A DNA stretch of 64,000 nucleotides, taken from NCBI RefSeq assembly GCF_900142985.1, contig NZ_LT670849.1, positions 4,170,501 through 4,234,500 of the forward strand. Direction: 5' to 3'. This document shows, piece by piece, positions 34,362 to 45,232 of this stretch. This DNA is from Bradyrhizobium erythrophlei. GTDB taxonomy: Bacteria > Pseudomonadota > Alphaproteobacteria > Rhizobiales > Xanthobacteraceae. Both the position numbers and the translations under genes were made by a program. Every line of letters begins with the position of its first letter. Position 1 is the stretch's first letter. The notes beneath the pieces were generated by a model that did not search any database, had not been told where the DNA came from, and saw only the letters and a list, made by a program, of their open reading frames with translations.

Positions 34362-35237
34362 TTAATTGCGATCGACCTGGCTGTTCTCTGATTCGGCACG
34401 GCGCGGCGGGTTGATCTCGCGTACCCATTGGCGCGCGCTCGCAAGAACATCGGGCAGGGCGGCATCGACCTCATCCCTGGTCATGCCGGGGGTGATGCGC
34501 GGGTCGTAAAGAATATTGAGAAGATACTGATCGTAGACGTCGAAGAAACCCATCTGGACGTCGTCATTGAACATCGTCCACGGCACCGAGGCGTCGTCGT
34601 TGATGACGCCCAGCGCCTGCAACAGTTCCTCGTAGGCGCAATCAAGGAAAGTGAAGTCTCCCGCATCGACCGGCAGGATCACTTCGGCGCGCCGGATACG
34701 AAAGCTTTCGTCCTTGCCGATGCCCGACAGGCATTCCGGCTTCAGCTCTTTCTGGATCTGCCTGGCCCTGTCGCTGCCATAGAGCGCGCGAATGGTCGAT
34801 TTCAACTTGCGCTCGGGAACGAGGCGCACCGTGAAATTGGCGGCGCGGCGATCGGTGGTGAGATCGATATCGAGGTGGTTCACGCGCGAGCGAATGTCGG
34901 ACACCACATTGGCGAGTTCGCTGCGCCGCTGCGGCGCGGCGCCTGCTTCGACGAAAATCCGTACCGGTTCGTCGAATTTGCGCACCCGTCCCGCCGGCTT
35001 GTCGGTCTGTAGTTCGGCGCCGAACGCAATCTTGAAGAAGCCTTCCCTGATTTCCTCGTTAGTGAAATCGGTTCGCTCGGCGGCGCGACGGCTCGCGATC
35101 TCGGGATTTTCCGCGCGCGCCGGGACGCTACCCAATCCAGTGAACGCCATCACGAAAACCGACGCCGCCAGTATGTGAGACATCCTTGCCATGACGCGGC
35201 TTGCGGCAATGGGAACGATGGAGAGATCGATTTTCAT
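34362..35237 (-). CDS. DUF2927-domain secreted protein
   Basis: The protein has 291 residues. A signal peptide lies within the first 40 (SHILAASVFVMAFTGLGSVP, cut near ARAENP). The DUF2927 part includes RKFDEPVRIFVEAGAAPQRR, HLDIDLTTDRRAANFTVRLV, a DFTFLDCAYEELLQALG motif, and NDDVQMGFFDVYDQYLLNIL followed by YDPRITPGMTRDEV. This resembles secreted proteins thought to be divergent metallopeptidases, but no metal motif is clear. ATGs at 35192 and 35183 are alternative starts. It is divergent from the kdp locus. Confidence 0.78.
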   Translation of the reverse strand: MKIDLSIVPIAASRVMARMSHILAASVFVMAFTGLGSVPARAENPEIASRRAAERTDFTNEEIREGFFKIAFGAELQTDKPAGRVRKFDEPVRIFVEAGAAPQRRSELANVVSDIRSRVNHLDIDLTTDRRAANFTVRLVPERKLKSTIRALYGSDRARQIQKELKPECLSGIGKDESFRIRRAEVILPVDAGDFTFLDCAYEELLQALGVINDDASVPWTMFNDDVQMGFFDVYDQYLLNILYDPRITPGMTRDEVDAALPDVLASARQWVREINPPRRAESENSQVDRN

Positions 35238-35598
35238 ATCCGTTTGCCGCGATTGAGATAAAAAAATAATATCTTTTCTTCTCAGCTACTTAGCGCTGTT
35301 TTCCAAGCAAGACTCGTACCGCCTCGCATGCGCGTTCGATCCGCGATGGTCGTGGCGATCAAGGTAGCGACGGCGGGATAGGATATCGGGATGGGGCGAG
35401 TGGCTTTCTTATAGGGATGTTGTGGGACGTGCAGAGGCTCACCACTTCGCATCGGCCTTTATGAGTTTCTTATAAGGTCGCTGGTCCCGCCGCCTCGAAA
35501 ACCTATGGCCTGGATGGCACTTCATGACCAGTTCCGAGGGGCGATCACCGGATCGCCTTTTGGTCTCATGCGCGTTGTGACGCGCGAGGGAGATTTCC
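35238..35598. other. kdp control region
   Basis: This holds the candidate KdpE-like promoter listed below. TTTCTTATAGGG (35405-35416) nearly repeats TTTCTTATAAGG (35466-35477), 61 bp downstream, and may be an extra half-site. No gene is seen. Confidence 0.5.
35458..35508 (+). promoter_or_regulatory. Candidate KdpE-dependent promoter of the kdp operon (site 4)
   Basis: TTTATGA-GTTT-CTTATAA (35458-35475) is followed after 19 nt by TCGAAAACCTATGG (35495-35508). The arrangement is identical in spacing to sites 1-3 upstream of unknown genes at 14-18 kb. The first mini-gene starts about 90 nt downstream. Confidence 0.7.
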
Positions 35599-35682
35599 AT
35601 GCTGGACCTGATCATGTTGGCGCTTGGCCTCGGCTTCTTCGTAGCCGCGCTCGGCTACACCTACGCCTGCGAGCGGCTTTGA
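35599..35682 (+). CDS. 27-residue membrane mini-protein at the head of the kdp operon
   Basis: The frame encodes MLDLIMLALGLGFFVAALGY followed by TYACERL. It is almost entirely one membrane helix with a short charged tail, similar in size and layout to KdpF but distinct in sequence. GAGGGAG lies about 8 nt before the ATG. It precedes KdpF by 33 bp and is almost certainly co-transcribed. A second KdpF-like stabilising peptide is a reasonable guess. Confidence 0.6.
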   Translation: MLDLIMLALGLGFFVAALGYTYACERL

Positions 35683-35715
35683 TCCGGAAGACAGCGCTTC
35701 AAAGGACGTAAGGCC

Positions 35716-35805
35716 ATGATGTTCGACTATGCGCTTGCGAGTTTGGTCTCCGCGGGCCTGCTGTTTTACCTGACCTACGCGCTGCTGCGGCCAGAGCGCT
35801 TCTGA
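35716..35805 (+). CDS. kdpF: Potassium-transporting ATPase subunit KdpF
   Basis: The product has 29 residues: MMFDYALASLVSAGLLFYLT then YALLRPERF. The single helix and the LL-x-PE-x-F ending are typical of KdpF, the small subunit that stabilises the KdpABC complex in lipid. It lies 69 bp before kdpA. AAGGACGTAAGG precedes the ATG. Confidence 0.85.
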   Translation: MMFDYALASLVSAGLLFYLTYALLRPERF

Positions 35806-35874
35806 CCGCCGCGCGAGGCGCCTCGAGCGCCCTTCGCCTGTGATTCCCAACTCGCTGCCAAAGGCATCCCTGCC

Positions 35875-37578
35875 ATGACCGCCATCGGATGGACTCAAAT
35901 TCTTCTGTTCTGCGTCATCGTCGTCGCGCTCGCCAAGCCGCTCGGCTGGTACATGACGCGCGTATTCGAGGGCGAGCGGACGCCGCTGTCGCCGCTGCTC
36001 CGTCCCGTTGAAGTCGCGATCTACTGGATCGGCGGGGTCGACGAAAAGCGCGAGCAGCACTGGGTCACCTATACGCTGGCGATGCTGTTCTTTCACGTCG
36101 GCGGCTTTGTCATTCTCTATGCGCTGATGCGGCTTCAGGCCGGGCTTCCGTTCAATCCGGCCGGCCAACCCGCGGTGCCCGAAGACCTCGCCTTCAACAC
36201 CGCGATCAGCTTCATCACCAACACCAACTGGCAGAACTACGGTGGCGAGAGCACGATGTCCTATCTCGTGCAGATGCTCGGGCTGACGCACCAGAATTTC
36301 CTGTCGGCTGCGACCGGCATTGCGCTGGCAGTTGCGCTGATCCGCGGCTTCTCCCGCGCCTCGGTGCGCACCGTCGGCAATTTCTGGGTCGATGTGACCC
36401 GCACCACGCTCTATGTGCTGTTGCCGGTCTGTATCGTCTATTCGCTGTTCCTGGTCTGGCAGGGCATGCCGCAGACGCTTGGCGCCTATGTCGAGGCGAC
36501 GACGCTGGAAGGCGCGAAACAGACGATCGCGGTCGGACCGGTGGCTTCGCAGGTCGCGATCAAGATGCTCGGCACCAATGGCGGCGGCTTCTTCAACGCT
36601 AACGCGGCGCATCCGTTCGAGAATCCGACCGCAATCTCCAATTTCGTGCAGATGCTGTCGATCTTCGCGATCGGCGCCGCCCTGACCAACGTGTTCGGCC
36701 GCATGGTCGGCAATCAGCGGCAGGGCTGGGCGATCCTCGCGGTCATGGGCGTGCTGTTTCTGGCCGGCGTCTCGGTTACGTATTGGGCCGAGGCCAACGG
36801 CACCGCGACCCTCGATGCGCTCGGGCTTGCCGGCGGCAACATGGAGGGCAAGGAAGTCCGCTTCGGCATCGTGGCCTCGAGCCTGTTTGCGGTCATCACC
36901 ACCGCGGCCTCCTGCGGCGCGGTCAATGCGATGCACGACAGCTTTACGGCGTTGGGCGGCATGATTCCGCTGATCAACATGCAGCTCGGCGAAATCATCG
37001 TTGGCGGCGTCGGCGCGGGCCTCTACGGCATGCTGCTGTTCGTCGTGCTCGCGATCTTTGTCGCCGGTCTGATGGTCGGACGCACGCCGGAATATGTCGG
37101 CAAGAAGATCGAGGCGCGCGAGGTCAAGATGGCGATGCTCGCCATTCTGGTGCTGCCCTTGATGTATCTCGGCTGGACCGCCGTTGCGGTGGTGCTGCCG
37201 TCGACGGTTGCGGCGATGAACAATGCCGGGCCGCACGGCTTTACCGAAGTGCTCTACGCCTACACGTCGGCGACCGGCAATAACGGCTCGGCGTTTGCCG
37301 GGCTGTCCGGCAACACCTTCTTCTACAACGTCACGCTCGCAAGCGCGATGTTCGTCGGCCGCTTCTTCATGATCGTGCCGGCGATGGCGATGGCAGGTTC
37401 GCTTGCGGCCAAGAAATCCATCCCGCCGTCCGCGGGCACCTTGCCCACGACCGGCGGATTGTTCGTCGGCCTCGTCGTCGGCGTGATCCTCATCATCGGC
37501 GGTCTCACCTTCTTCCCGGCGCTGGCGCTCGGTCCGATCGTCGAGCACCTGGCGATGAACGCCAACAATCTGTTCTGA
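35875..37578 (+). CDS. kdpA: Potassium-transporting ATPase subunit KdpA
   Basis: This 567-residue, about ten-helix membrane subunit selects and conducts K+. The selectivity-filter-like motif [20 protein letters not shown] starts at residue 233, and [19 protein letters not shown] is an earlier filter loop. The C-terminus [17 protein letters not shown] is typical. It is followed after 22 bp by kdpB. The length matches the family (about 560). Confidence 0.97.
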   Translation: MTAIGWTQILLFCVIVVALAKPLGWYMTRVFEGERTPLSPLLRPVEVAIYWIGGVDEKREQHWVTYTLAMLFFHVGGFVILYALMRLQAGLPFNPAGQPAVPEDLAFNTAISFITNTNWQNYGGESTMSYLVQMLGLTHQNFLSAATGIALAVALIRGFSRASVRTVGNFWVDVTRTTLYVLLPVCIVYSLFLVWQGMPQTLGAYVEATTLEGAKQTIAVGPVASQVAIKMLGTNGGGFFNANAAHPFENPTAISNFVQMLSIFAIGAALTNVFGRMVGNQRQGWAILAVMGVLFLAGVSVTYWAEANGTATLDALGLAGGNMEGKEVRFGIVASSLFAVITTAASCGAVNAMHDSFTALGGMIPLINMQLGEIIVGGVGAGLYGMLLFVVLAIFVAGLMVGRTPEYVGKKIEAREVKMAMLAILVLPLMYLGWTAVAVVLPSTVAAMNNAGPHGFTEVLYAYTSATGNNGSAFAGLSGNTFFYNVTLASAMFVGRFFMIVPAMAMAGSLAAKKSIPPSAGTLPTTGGLFVGLVVGVILIIGGLTFFPALALGPIVEHLAMNANNLF

Positions 37579-37600
37579 CCGGTTATTCGGAGCTGTCTCC

Positions 37601-39718
<2,118 letters not shown>

Positions 39719-39721
39719 CCA

Positions 39722-39811
39722 CGTCATTGCGAGCGAAGCGAAGCAATCCAGAAAGACCACCACGAAAGCAAGGGCTGGATTGCTTCGTCGCATACGCTCC
39801 TCGCGATGACG
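39722..39811. repeat. Palindromic repeat between kdpB and kdpC
   Basis: CGTCATTGCGAGCGAAGCGA followed by AGCAATCCAG (39722-39751) is repeated inverted at 39775-39811 (CTGGATTGCTTCGTCGC, then GCTCCTCGCGATGACG). It is a well-known dispersed element type in alphaproteobacteria. Its place inside the kdp operon could affect kdpC expression or mRNA processing. Confidence 0.8.
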
Positions 39812-39833
39812 ACGGAACTACAGGAGACCTAAT

Positions 39834-40439
39834 ATGCTGAGAGAAATTCGCCCCGCGATCCTGATCCTGCTGCTGTTGACGCTGATCACGGGCCTCGCCT
39901 ATCCGCTTGCGATCACGGAAATCGCGGGTGTGCTGCTTCCGTATCAAGCGCAAGGCAGCCTGATCGAGCGCGACGGCAAGGTTGTCGGCTCGGCCCTGAT
40001 CGGGCAGGAATTCAAGCAGGACAAGTATTTCCACGGCCGGCTTTCGGCGACGACCGCGCCCGATCCGGCCGATTCGAGCAAGACGGTGCCCGCACCCTAC
40101 AACGCTGCGAATTCTGGCGCCGCTAACCTCGGCCCGACCAGCAAGGCGCTCGCCGATCGCTTGAAGGAAGATGTCGACAAGCTGAAGGCCGAAAATCCTG
40201 GCGCGAGCGTTCCGGTCGATCTCGTCACGACATCAGCCAGCGGGCTCGACCCGGATATCTCGCCGGAAGGCGCGCTGTTTCAGGTGCCGCGGGTGGCGAA
40301 GGCCAGGGGCATGGCGGAAGACAAGGTGCGACAGCTCGTGACCGAGAATACCGCCGGCCGCCTGGTTGGGTTATTTGGTGAGCCCAGGGTTAACGTTCTG
40401 GCGCTTAACCTTGCGCTGGACGCAGCCGTGCGCAACTAG
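39834..40439 (+). CDS. kdpC: Potassium-transporting ATPase subunit KdpC
   Basis: The protein has 201 residues. One N-terminal membrane helix ([20 protein letters not shown]) is followed by a periplasmic domain with [22 protein letters not shown] and [15 protein letters not shown]. The sequence [20 protein letters not shown] is the family hallmark. It assists ATP binding and assembly of the complex. It is slightly longer than the E. coli protein, as in other rhizobia. Confidence 0.96.
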   Translation: MLREIRPAILILLLLTLITGLAYPLAITEIAGVLLPYQAQGSLIERDGKVVGSALIGQEFKQDKYFHGRLSATTAPDPADSSKTVPAPYNAANSGAANLGPTSKALADRLKEDVDKLKAENPGASVPVDLVTTSASGLDPDISPEGALFQVPRVAKARGMAEDKVRQLVTENTAGRLVGLFGEPRVNVLALNLALDAAVRN

Positions 40440-40481
40440 GGCCCTCTAGGCCCGACGGAGCGCGGGGACTATATTATTGCT

Positions 40482-43214
40482 ATGGTTCAGCAGCCGCGCC
40501 GCGACCCCGAAACACGCCCTTCGCCGGAAGCCCTGCTGGAGGCGGCCCGGCGCGAGAACAGTGAAGCCGGGCGCTTAAAGATTTTCGTCGGCGCCGCTCC
40601 CGGCGTCGGCAAGACCTACGAAATGCTGCAAAGCGCGCACGCCCGGCAAAAAGCCGGCGTCGATGTCGTGGTCGGCATCGTCGAGACCCATGGGCGGGTC
40701 GAGACCGAGGCGCTGCTGCATGGGCTTGAGGTCATTCCCCGCAAGCGCGTCACCTACAGGGATCAGACCATCGAGGAGATGGACCTCGATGCGCTGATCG
40801 CGCGGCGCCCGCGACTCGCGCTGGTCGACGAACTGGCCCATACCAACGCGCCCGGCAGCCGCCACCCCAAGCGTTATCTCGATGTCGAGGAGCTGTTGTC
40901 GCGCGGCATCGATGTCTATACCGCCGTCAACATCCAGCACATCGAAAGTCTCAACGACGTGGTCGCGCAGATCACGCATGTGCGGGTGCGTGAGACCGTG
41001 CCGGATTCGGTGTTCGACCGTGCCGACGCCATCGAACTGATCGACCTCACGCCGGACGATCTCATTCAGCGGCTGAAGGAAGGCAAGGTCTATGTTCCCA
41101 AGCAGGCCGAGCGGGCGCTGGAACATTATTTCTCGCCGGGCAATCTGACCGCGCTGCGCGAGCTCGCGTTGCGCCGTACCGCGGAACGCGTCGACGAGCA
41201 GCTTCTCAACCACATGCAGGCCAACGCGATCGCCGGACCCTGGGCTGCCGGCGAACGCATCCTCGTCTGCATCAGCGAAGATCCGCGCTCGGCGGGACTT
41301 GTGCGCTACACCAAACGCCTGGCAGATCGCCTGCACGCGCCGTGGACGGCGCTCAGCATCGAGACGCGGCGCTCCCTGCGTTTGAGCGACGAGGATCGCG
41401 ACCGGCTGGCCGATACGTTGCGGCTCGCGGAATCGCTTGGCGGCGAGGCGCTGACGATTCCGGCGATCGGGCGGCGGATCGCCGACGACGTCATCGGTTT
41501 TGCCCAAACCAATAATGTCACTCAGATCATCATCGGCAAATCGATGCGAAGCTGGTGGTTCGAGCTGACGCGTGGATCGGTGGTGCACGATCTGGTGCGC
41601 CGCGCCGGCAACATCAGCGTCAACGTGATCGCGGGCGAAGAGCTCGCTGCGGACCCCGTTCCGAAAAAGACGGTGCGTACGGCGGAGCGGCGCGAGCCGT
41701 TCCAGCCGCGGCCTTACTTGATGTCGCTCCTGATCGTGGCGGCGGGATTGGTCGCGGCAGCGTTTGTTCAGCCGCTGTTCGGCGGGATCGAGAATGTCGA
41801 TCTGGTTTTCCTCACCGCCGTGGTCGCGGTGGCCGTGCGCTACGGCCTGTGGCCGTCGATCCTTGCCAGCATTGCATCGTCGCTTTGCTACAACTTCTTC
41901 TTCATGCCGCCGATCTATACGTTCACCATCACCGATCCGAACAATGTGGTGGCTTTCTTCTTTTTCATGCTGATCGCCATCCTGGTCTCCAACGTTGCCG
42001 CGCGGGTGCGCTCGCAGGCCGATACCGCCATTGGCCGTATCAGAACCACCGAATTGCTCTATGCGTTCAGCCGCAAACTGGCAGGCACCGGCACGCTCGA
42101 CGATGTGCTGTGGGCGACCGCCTACCAGACCGCGCTGATGCTGAAGGTCCGCGTGGTGCTGCTATTGCCGGAGAAGGGCGTGCTCACGGTGAAAGCCGGC
42201 TATCCGCCGGAGGATCAGCTCGACCAGGCCGATCTCGCCGCCGCCAACTGGGCCTGGGGCAATGATCGCCCCGCCGGTCGCGGCTCCGATACGCTGCCCG
42301 GCGCCAGGCGGCTGTTTCTGCCGATGCGCACCGGCCGTGGCCTGATCGGCGTCATCGGCATCGACGACGACAAGAGCGGACCTCTATTGACGCCGGACGA
42401 TCGCCGTCTGCTCGATGCGCTGGTCGATCAGGGTGCGCTTGCGATCGAACGCGTGCTGCTGGTGGAAGACATGGACCGCGTCAAGCGCAACGTCGAGTCG
42501 GATCGCCTGCGCTCGGCGTTGTTGACGTCGATTTCGCACGATCTCAAGACGCCGCTGGCGTCCGTGCTGGGCTCGGCCTCGACCATGCGTGATCTTTCCG
42601 GCGCGCTTTCGGAAGCCGAGAAGCGTGATCTGCTGGCGACCGTGATCGACGAGTCCGAGCGGCTCAACCGCTTTATCGCCAATCTGCTCGACATGACCAA
42701 GCTCGAATCCGGCGCCATCAAGCCCAATGCCGCGCGGCTCGATGTCAGCGAGGTGATCGGCAGCGCGCTGCGTCGCGCCAGCAAGATCCTGGCGCATCAC
42801 AGGATCTCGCTCGAACTCGAGGCCGATCTGCCGATGCTCGAACTCGATGCCGTGCTGTTCGAGCAGGCGCTTTTCAATCTGCTCGACAATGCCGCCAAAT
42901 ATGCGCCGCCGGAGACCACGATCTCGATCCGTGGATGGCGGGAACAGAGATCTGTTACGCTCCAGATTCTCGACGAAGGCGAGGGCATTCCGCGCTCGGA
43001 GCTGGAAAGCGTGTTTGACAAGTTCTATCGCGCCCAGAAGGGCGATCACGTCCGTCCCGGCACCGGCCTCGGATTGGCGATTTCGCGCGGCTTTGTCGAG
43101 GCGATGGGCGGCACGATCTCCGCCGACAACCGCAACGACCGCTCGGGCGCGGTGCTGACCATCCGGCTGCCCATTCCACCCTCGGCCGCCAACGCATTGG
43201 ATACCGCCGCATGA
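40482..43214 (+). CDS. kdpD: K+-responsive sensor histidine kinase KdpD
   Basis: This full-length protein has 910 residues. The N-terminal KdpD domain carries Walker A (GAAPGVGKTYEML at about 47) and RPRLALVDELAHTNAPGSRH. A USP-like domain lies at about 255-370, followed by four DUF4118 helices (FFMPPIYTFTITDP in this block), a GAF-like region, HisKA with H686 (SISHDLKTPLASVLGS) and an HATPase (NLLDNAAKYAPPE, GTGLGLAISRG). It senses low K+ or turgor and phosphorylates KdpE. It overlaps kdpE by 4 bp. The HK at 19557 corresponds only to its C-terminal half. Confidence 0.96.
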   Translation: MVQQPRRDPETRPSPEALLEAARRENSEAGRLKIFVGAAPGVGKTYEMLQSAHARQKAGVDVVVGIVETHGRVETEALLHGLEVIPRKRVTYRDQTIEEMDLDALIARRPRLALVDELAHTNAPGSRHPKRYLDVEELLSRGIDVYTAVNIQHIESLNDVVAQITHVRVRETVPDSVFDRADAIELIDLTPDDLIQRLKEGKVYVPKQAERALEHYFSPGNLTALRELALRRTAERVDEQLLNHMQANAIAGPWAAGERILVCISEDPRSAGLVRYTKRLADRLHAPWTALSIETRRSLRLSDEDRDRLADTLRLAESLGGEALTIPAIGRRIADDVIGFAQTNNVTQIIIGKSMRSWWFELTRGSVVHDLVRRAGNISVNVIAGEELAADPVPKKTVRTAERREPFQPRPYLMSLLIVAAGLVAAAFVQPLFGGIENVDLVFLTAVVAVAVRYGLWPSILASIASSLCYNFFFMPPIYTFTITDPNNVVAFFFFMLIAILVSNVAARVRSQADTAIGRIRTTELLYAFSRKLAGTGTLDDVLWATAYQTALMLKVRVVLLLPEKGVLTVKAGYPPEDQLDQADLAAANWAWGNDRPAGRGSDTLPGARRLFLPMRTGRGLIGVIGIDDDKSGPLLTPDDRRLLDALVDQGALAIERVLLVEDMDRVKRNVESDRLRSALLTSISHDLKTPLASVLGSASTMRDLSGALSEAEKRDLLATVIDESERLNRFIANLLDMTKLESGAIKPNAARLDVSEVIGSALRRASKILAHHRISLELEADLPMLELDAVLFEQALFNLLDNAAKYAPPETTISIRGWREQRSVTLQILDEGEGIPRSELESVFDKFYRAQKGDHVRPGTGLGLAISRGFVEAMGGTISADNRNDRSGAVLTIRLPIPPSAANALDTAA

Positions 43215-43900
43215 GCGCGACCCCGATCAAGGTCCTTGTCATCGACGACGAGCCGCCGATCCGCAAATTGCTGCGGATGGGTCTGACCACGCAAGGTTAC
43301 GAAATCCTCGAGGCGCCGAACGGCAAGACCGGCCTCGAATTGCTCGCGGAGGATCCGGCCCTGATCATCCTCGATCTCGGTTTGCCGGACATTCAGGGGC
43401 ATGACCTGTTGCGGATGATCCGCGGCCGCAACGACAGCGTGCCGATTGTGGTGCTGTCGAGCCGCGGTGACGAGGCCGGCAAGGTCGAGGCGCTCGATCT
43501 CGGCGCCGACGATTACCTGACCAAGCCGTTCGGCATGGACGAATTGCTGGCCCGCATGCGCGCGGCGCTCCGCCATCAGTTGCAGGTGCACGGCGAGCGC
43601 CCGGTGTTTCGTACCGGCGATCTTTCGGTCGACCTGGTGCGCCGTATCGTCAAGGTCGGCGAGCGCGAAGTGAAATTGTCGCCGAAGGAATACGATCTCC
43701 TGCGCGTCATGGTGCAGCATGCCGGCAAGGTGCTGACCCACCGGCTGCTGCTCAAGGAGCTGTGGGACGAGATGACCGACGCCCAATATCTGCGCGTCTA
43801 CGTGCGCCAGCTCCGGCAGAAGATCGAGGCCGATCCCGAACGGCCGCAATTTGTGCTGACCGAAACCGGCATCGGCTATCGCTTGCGAGCGCCGGACTAG
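43211..43900 (+). CDS. kdpE: Response regulator KdpE
   Basis: The protein has 229 residues: a receiver with D55 (LIILDLGLPDIQGHD) and DYLTKPFGMDELLARMRAAL, and a winged helix with VKLSPKEYDLLRVMVQHAGK and LRVYVRQLRQKIEADPERPQ. It activates kdp transcription. The candidate operator is at 35458-35475. The gene ends the kdp locus and is convergent with the amino-acid permease gene. Confidence 0.96.
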   Translation: MSATPIKVLVIDDEPPIRKLLRMGLTTQGYEILEAPNGKTGLELLAEDPALIILDLGLPDIQGHDLLRMIRGRNDSVPIVVLSSRGDEAGKVEALDLGADDYLTKPFGMDELLARMRAALRHQLQVHGERPVFRTGDLSVDLVRRIVKVGEREVKLSPKEYDLLRVMVQHAGKVLTHRLLLKELWDEMTDAQYLRVYVRQLRQKIEADPERPQFVLTETGIGYRLRAPD

Positions 43901-43931
43901 CGGGTGGCCCTCATTCCGGAGGCGCTCCGCG

Positions 43932-44591
43932 CTACCGCCGGACTTCGGCGACGCGGAGAAGGCCGCGAACACCGCCCTCCACGCCGAGGCACAGAATCCA
44001 GTAAAACAGGATCGCGCAGACAAAGCTTGCGAACGGCACGTAATAGGTCGCCTGAATCTCGTTCGCGGCGTAAGTCAGTTCCTGGACGGTGATGATGACC
44101 AGGAACGCGCTGTCCTTGATGACCTGGATCATCTGGTTGCCGAGCATCGGCACGGCGTCGAGCAAGACCGGCGGCAGAATGATGCGCACCAGCAACCGCC
44201 AGCCGTGAAACCCGAACGCACGCGCGGCTTCGTCGGCTTCGGGCGGTTGCGCCTTCCAGGCGCCTCGCAGCAGCTCGGCCACATAGGCGGCGTTGTAAAT
44301 CGCAAGCGCGGTAACGCCGGCGGTCATATTGTCCAGGGTGATGCCGGTCGACGGCAGGCCGTAGTAGAGCAGGTAGCACAACAGCATGAAGGGGACTGCG
44401 CGGATGACGTCGATGGCCGCCTTCACCGGGCGAACGATGGCGGGTCCGCCTTGTACCAGGAGCCCGAATACCGCAAAGCCAAGTATGCCTGCGAGTACCG
44501 AGGAAATGGCGACGATCTCCAGCGTGAGCAGCAATCCGCTCAGCATCTGATCACGCTGCGACCACACGATCTCGAAGCCGTGAAAATTCAT
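43932..44591 (-). CDS. Amino-acid ABC transporter permease (HisM/GlnP type)
   Basis: The protein has 219 residues with five or six membrane helices: MLSGLLLTLEIVAISSVLAG at the start, and the EAA-like loop GAWKAQPPEADEAARAFGFH followed by GWRLLVRIILPPVLLDAVP. It is typical of polar amino-acid permeases. It overlaps the other permease gene by 4 bp (ATGA) and is third in an operon with a binding protein. No ATPase gene follows; kdpE on the other strand ends 32 bp away. Confidence 0.9.
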   Translation of the reverse strand: MNFHGFEIVWSQRDQMLSGLLLTLEIVAISSVLAGILGFAVFGLLVQGGPAIVRPVKAAIDVIRAVPFMLLCYLLYYGLPSTGITLDNMTAGVTALAIYNAAYVAELLRGAWKAQPPEADEAARAFGFHGWRLLVRIILPPVLLDAVPMLGNQMIQVIKDSAFLVIITVQELTYAANEIQATYYVPFASFVCAILFYWILCLGVEGGVRGLLRVAEVRR

Positions 44592-45232
44592 ATCGCGTTC
44601 CCGGCGAGTTGGCGGTTTTCGAACAGCCGCTGGGCCAGAACGAGGACGCCGATGATGGCAAGGTAGATGATCAGCGCGACCGTGAACGGCGGCACCGGTT
44701 CATAAGTGGCGGCCCCGATGCGCACCGCCGCCCGCGTCACATCCGCCACGCCGATCACTGCGATGGCGGGGCTGACCTTGACCAGCAACGTCATCTCGTT
44801 GACCAGGGCCGGCAGTGCCGACCGCAGGAGTTGAGGCAGAACGATTTGGCGAAAACGAAGATGGCGGCGCATGCCAAAGGCCTTTGCGGCCTCAAGCTGG
44901 TCCTTGGGGAAGGCGAGCAAGGCTCCGCGCCAGATTTCGCAGTTGTAAGCCATGGAGCCCAGCGCGAGAGTGGCCACCGCTGCCACCACTCTTGGAAGTT
45001 CGATGCCCAAAACCGGCAGGGCAAAGTAAACCAGCAGCATCAGCGTGACCGACGGCGTCGCGCGAAGCAGGCTCACCAGGACCGCCACTAGTCCGTCGAG
45101 GCCCGGGATCTTCGCCCATCGGACAAGCGCCAGCATCAGTCCGAGCGGACTGCCGAGCACGATCGCGATCGCCGAGATCGCGATCGTATTGCCCGCACCG
45201 GCCAGCAGCGCGAGATAGTCGACGGCCCGCAT
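44588..45232 (-). CDS. Amino-acid ABC transporter permease (HisQ type)
   Basis: The protein has 214 residues starting MRAVDYLALLAGAGNTIAIS. The EAA loop reads AFPKDQLEAAKAFGMRRHLR followed by FRQIVLPQLLRSALPAL. Its start codon overlaps the stop of the binding-protein gene by one base (TGATG), so translation is coupled. Together with the next permease it would form a heterodimeric channel. Confidence 0.9.
   Translation of the reverse strand: MRAVDYLALLAGAGNTIAISAIAIVLGSPLGLMLALVRWAKIPGLDGLVAVLVSLLRATPSVTLMLLVYFALPVLGIELPRVVAAVATLALGSMAYNCEIWRGALLAFPKDQLEAAKAFGMRRHLRFRQIVLPQLLRSALPALVNEMTLLVKVSPAIAVIGVADVTRAAVRIGAATYEPVPPFTVALIIYLAIIGVLVLAQRLFENRQLAGNAI

Noticed and set aside
35256..35273. GATATTA-TTTT-TTTATCT upstream of the DUF2927 gene, on the minus strand, as another KdpE-like site
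   Set aside because: The half-site spacing fits, but the TCGA element is not at 19 nt and the position nearly touches the start codon.
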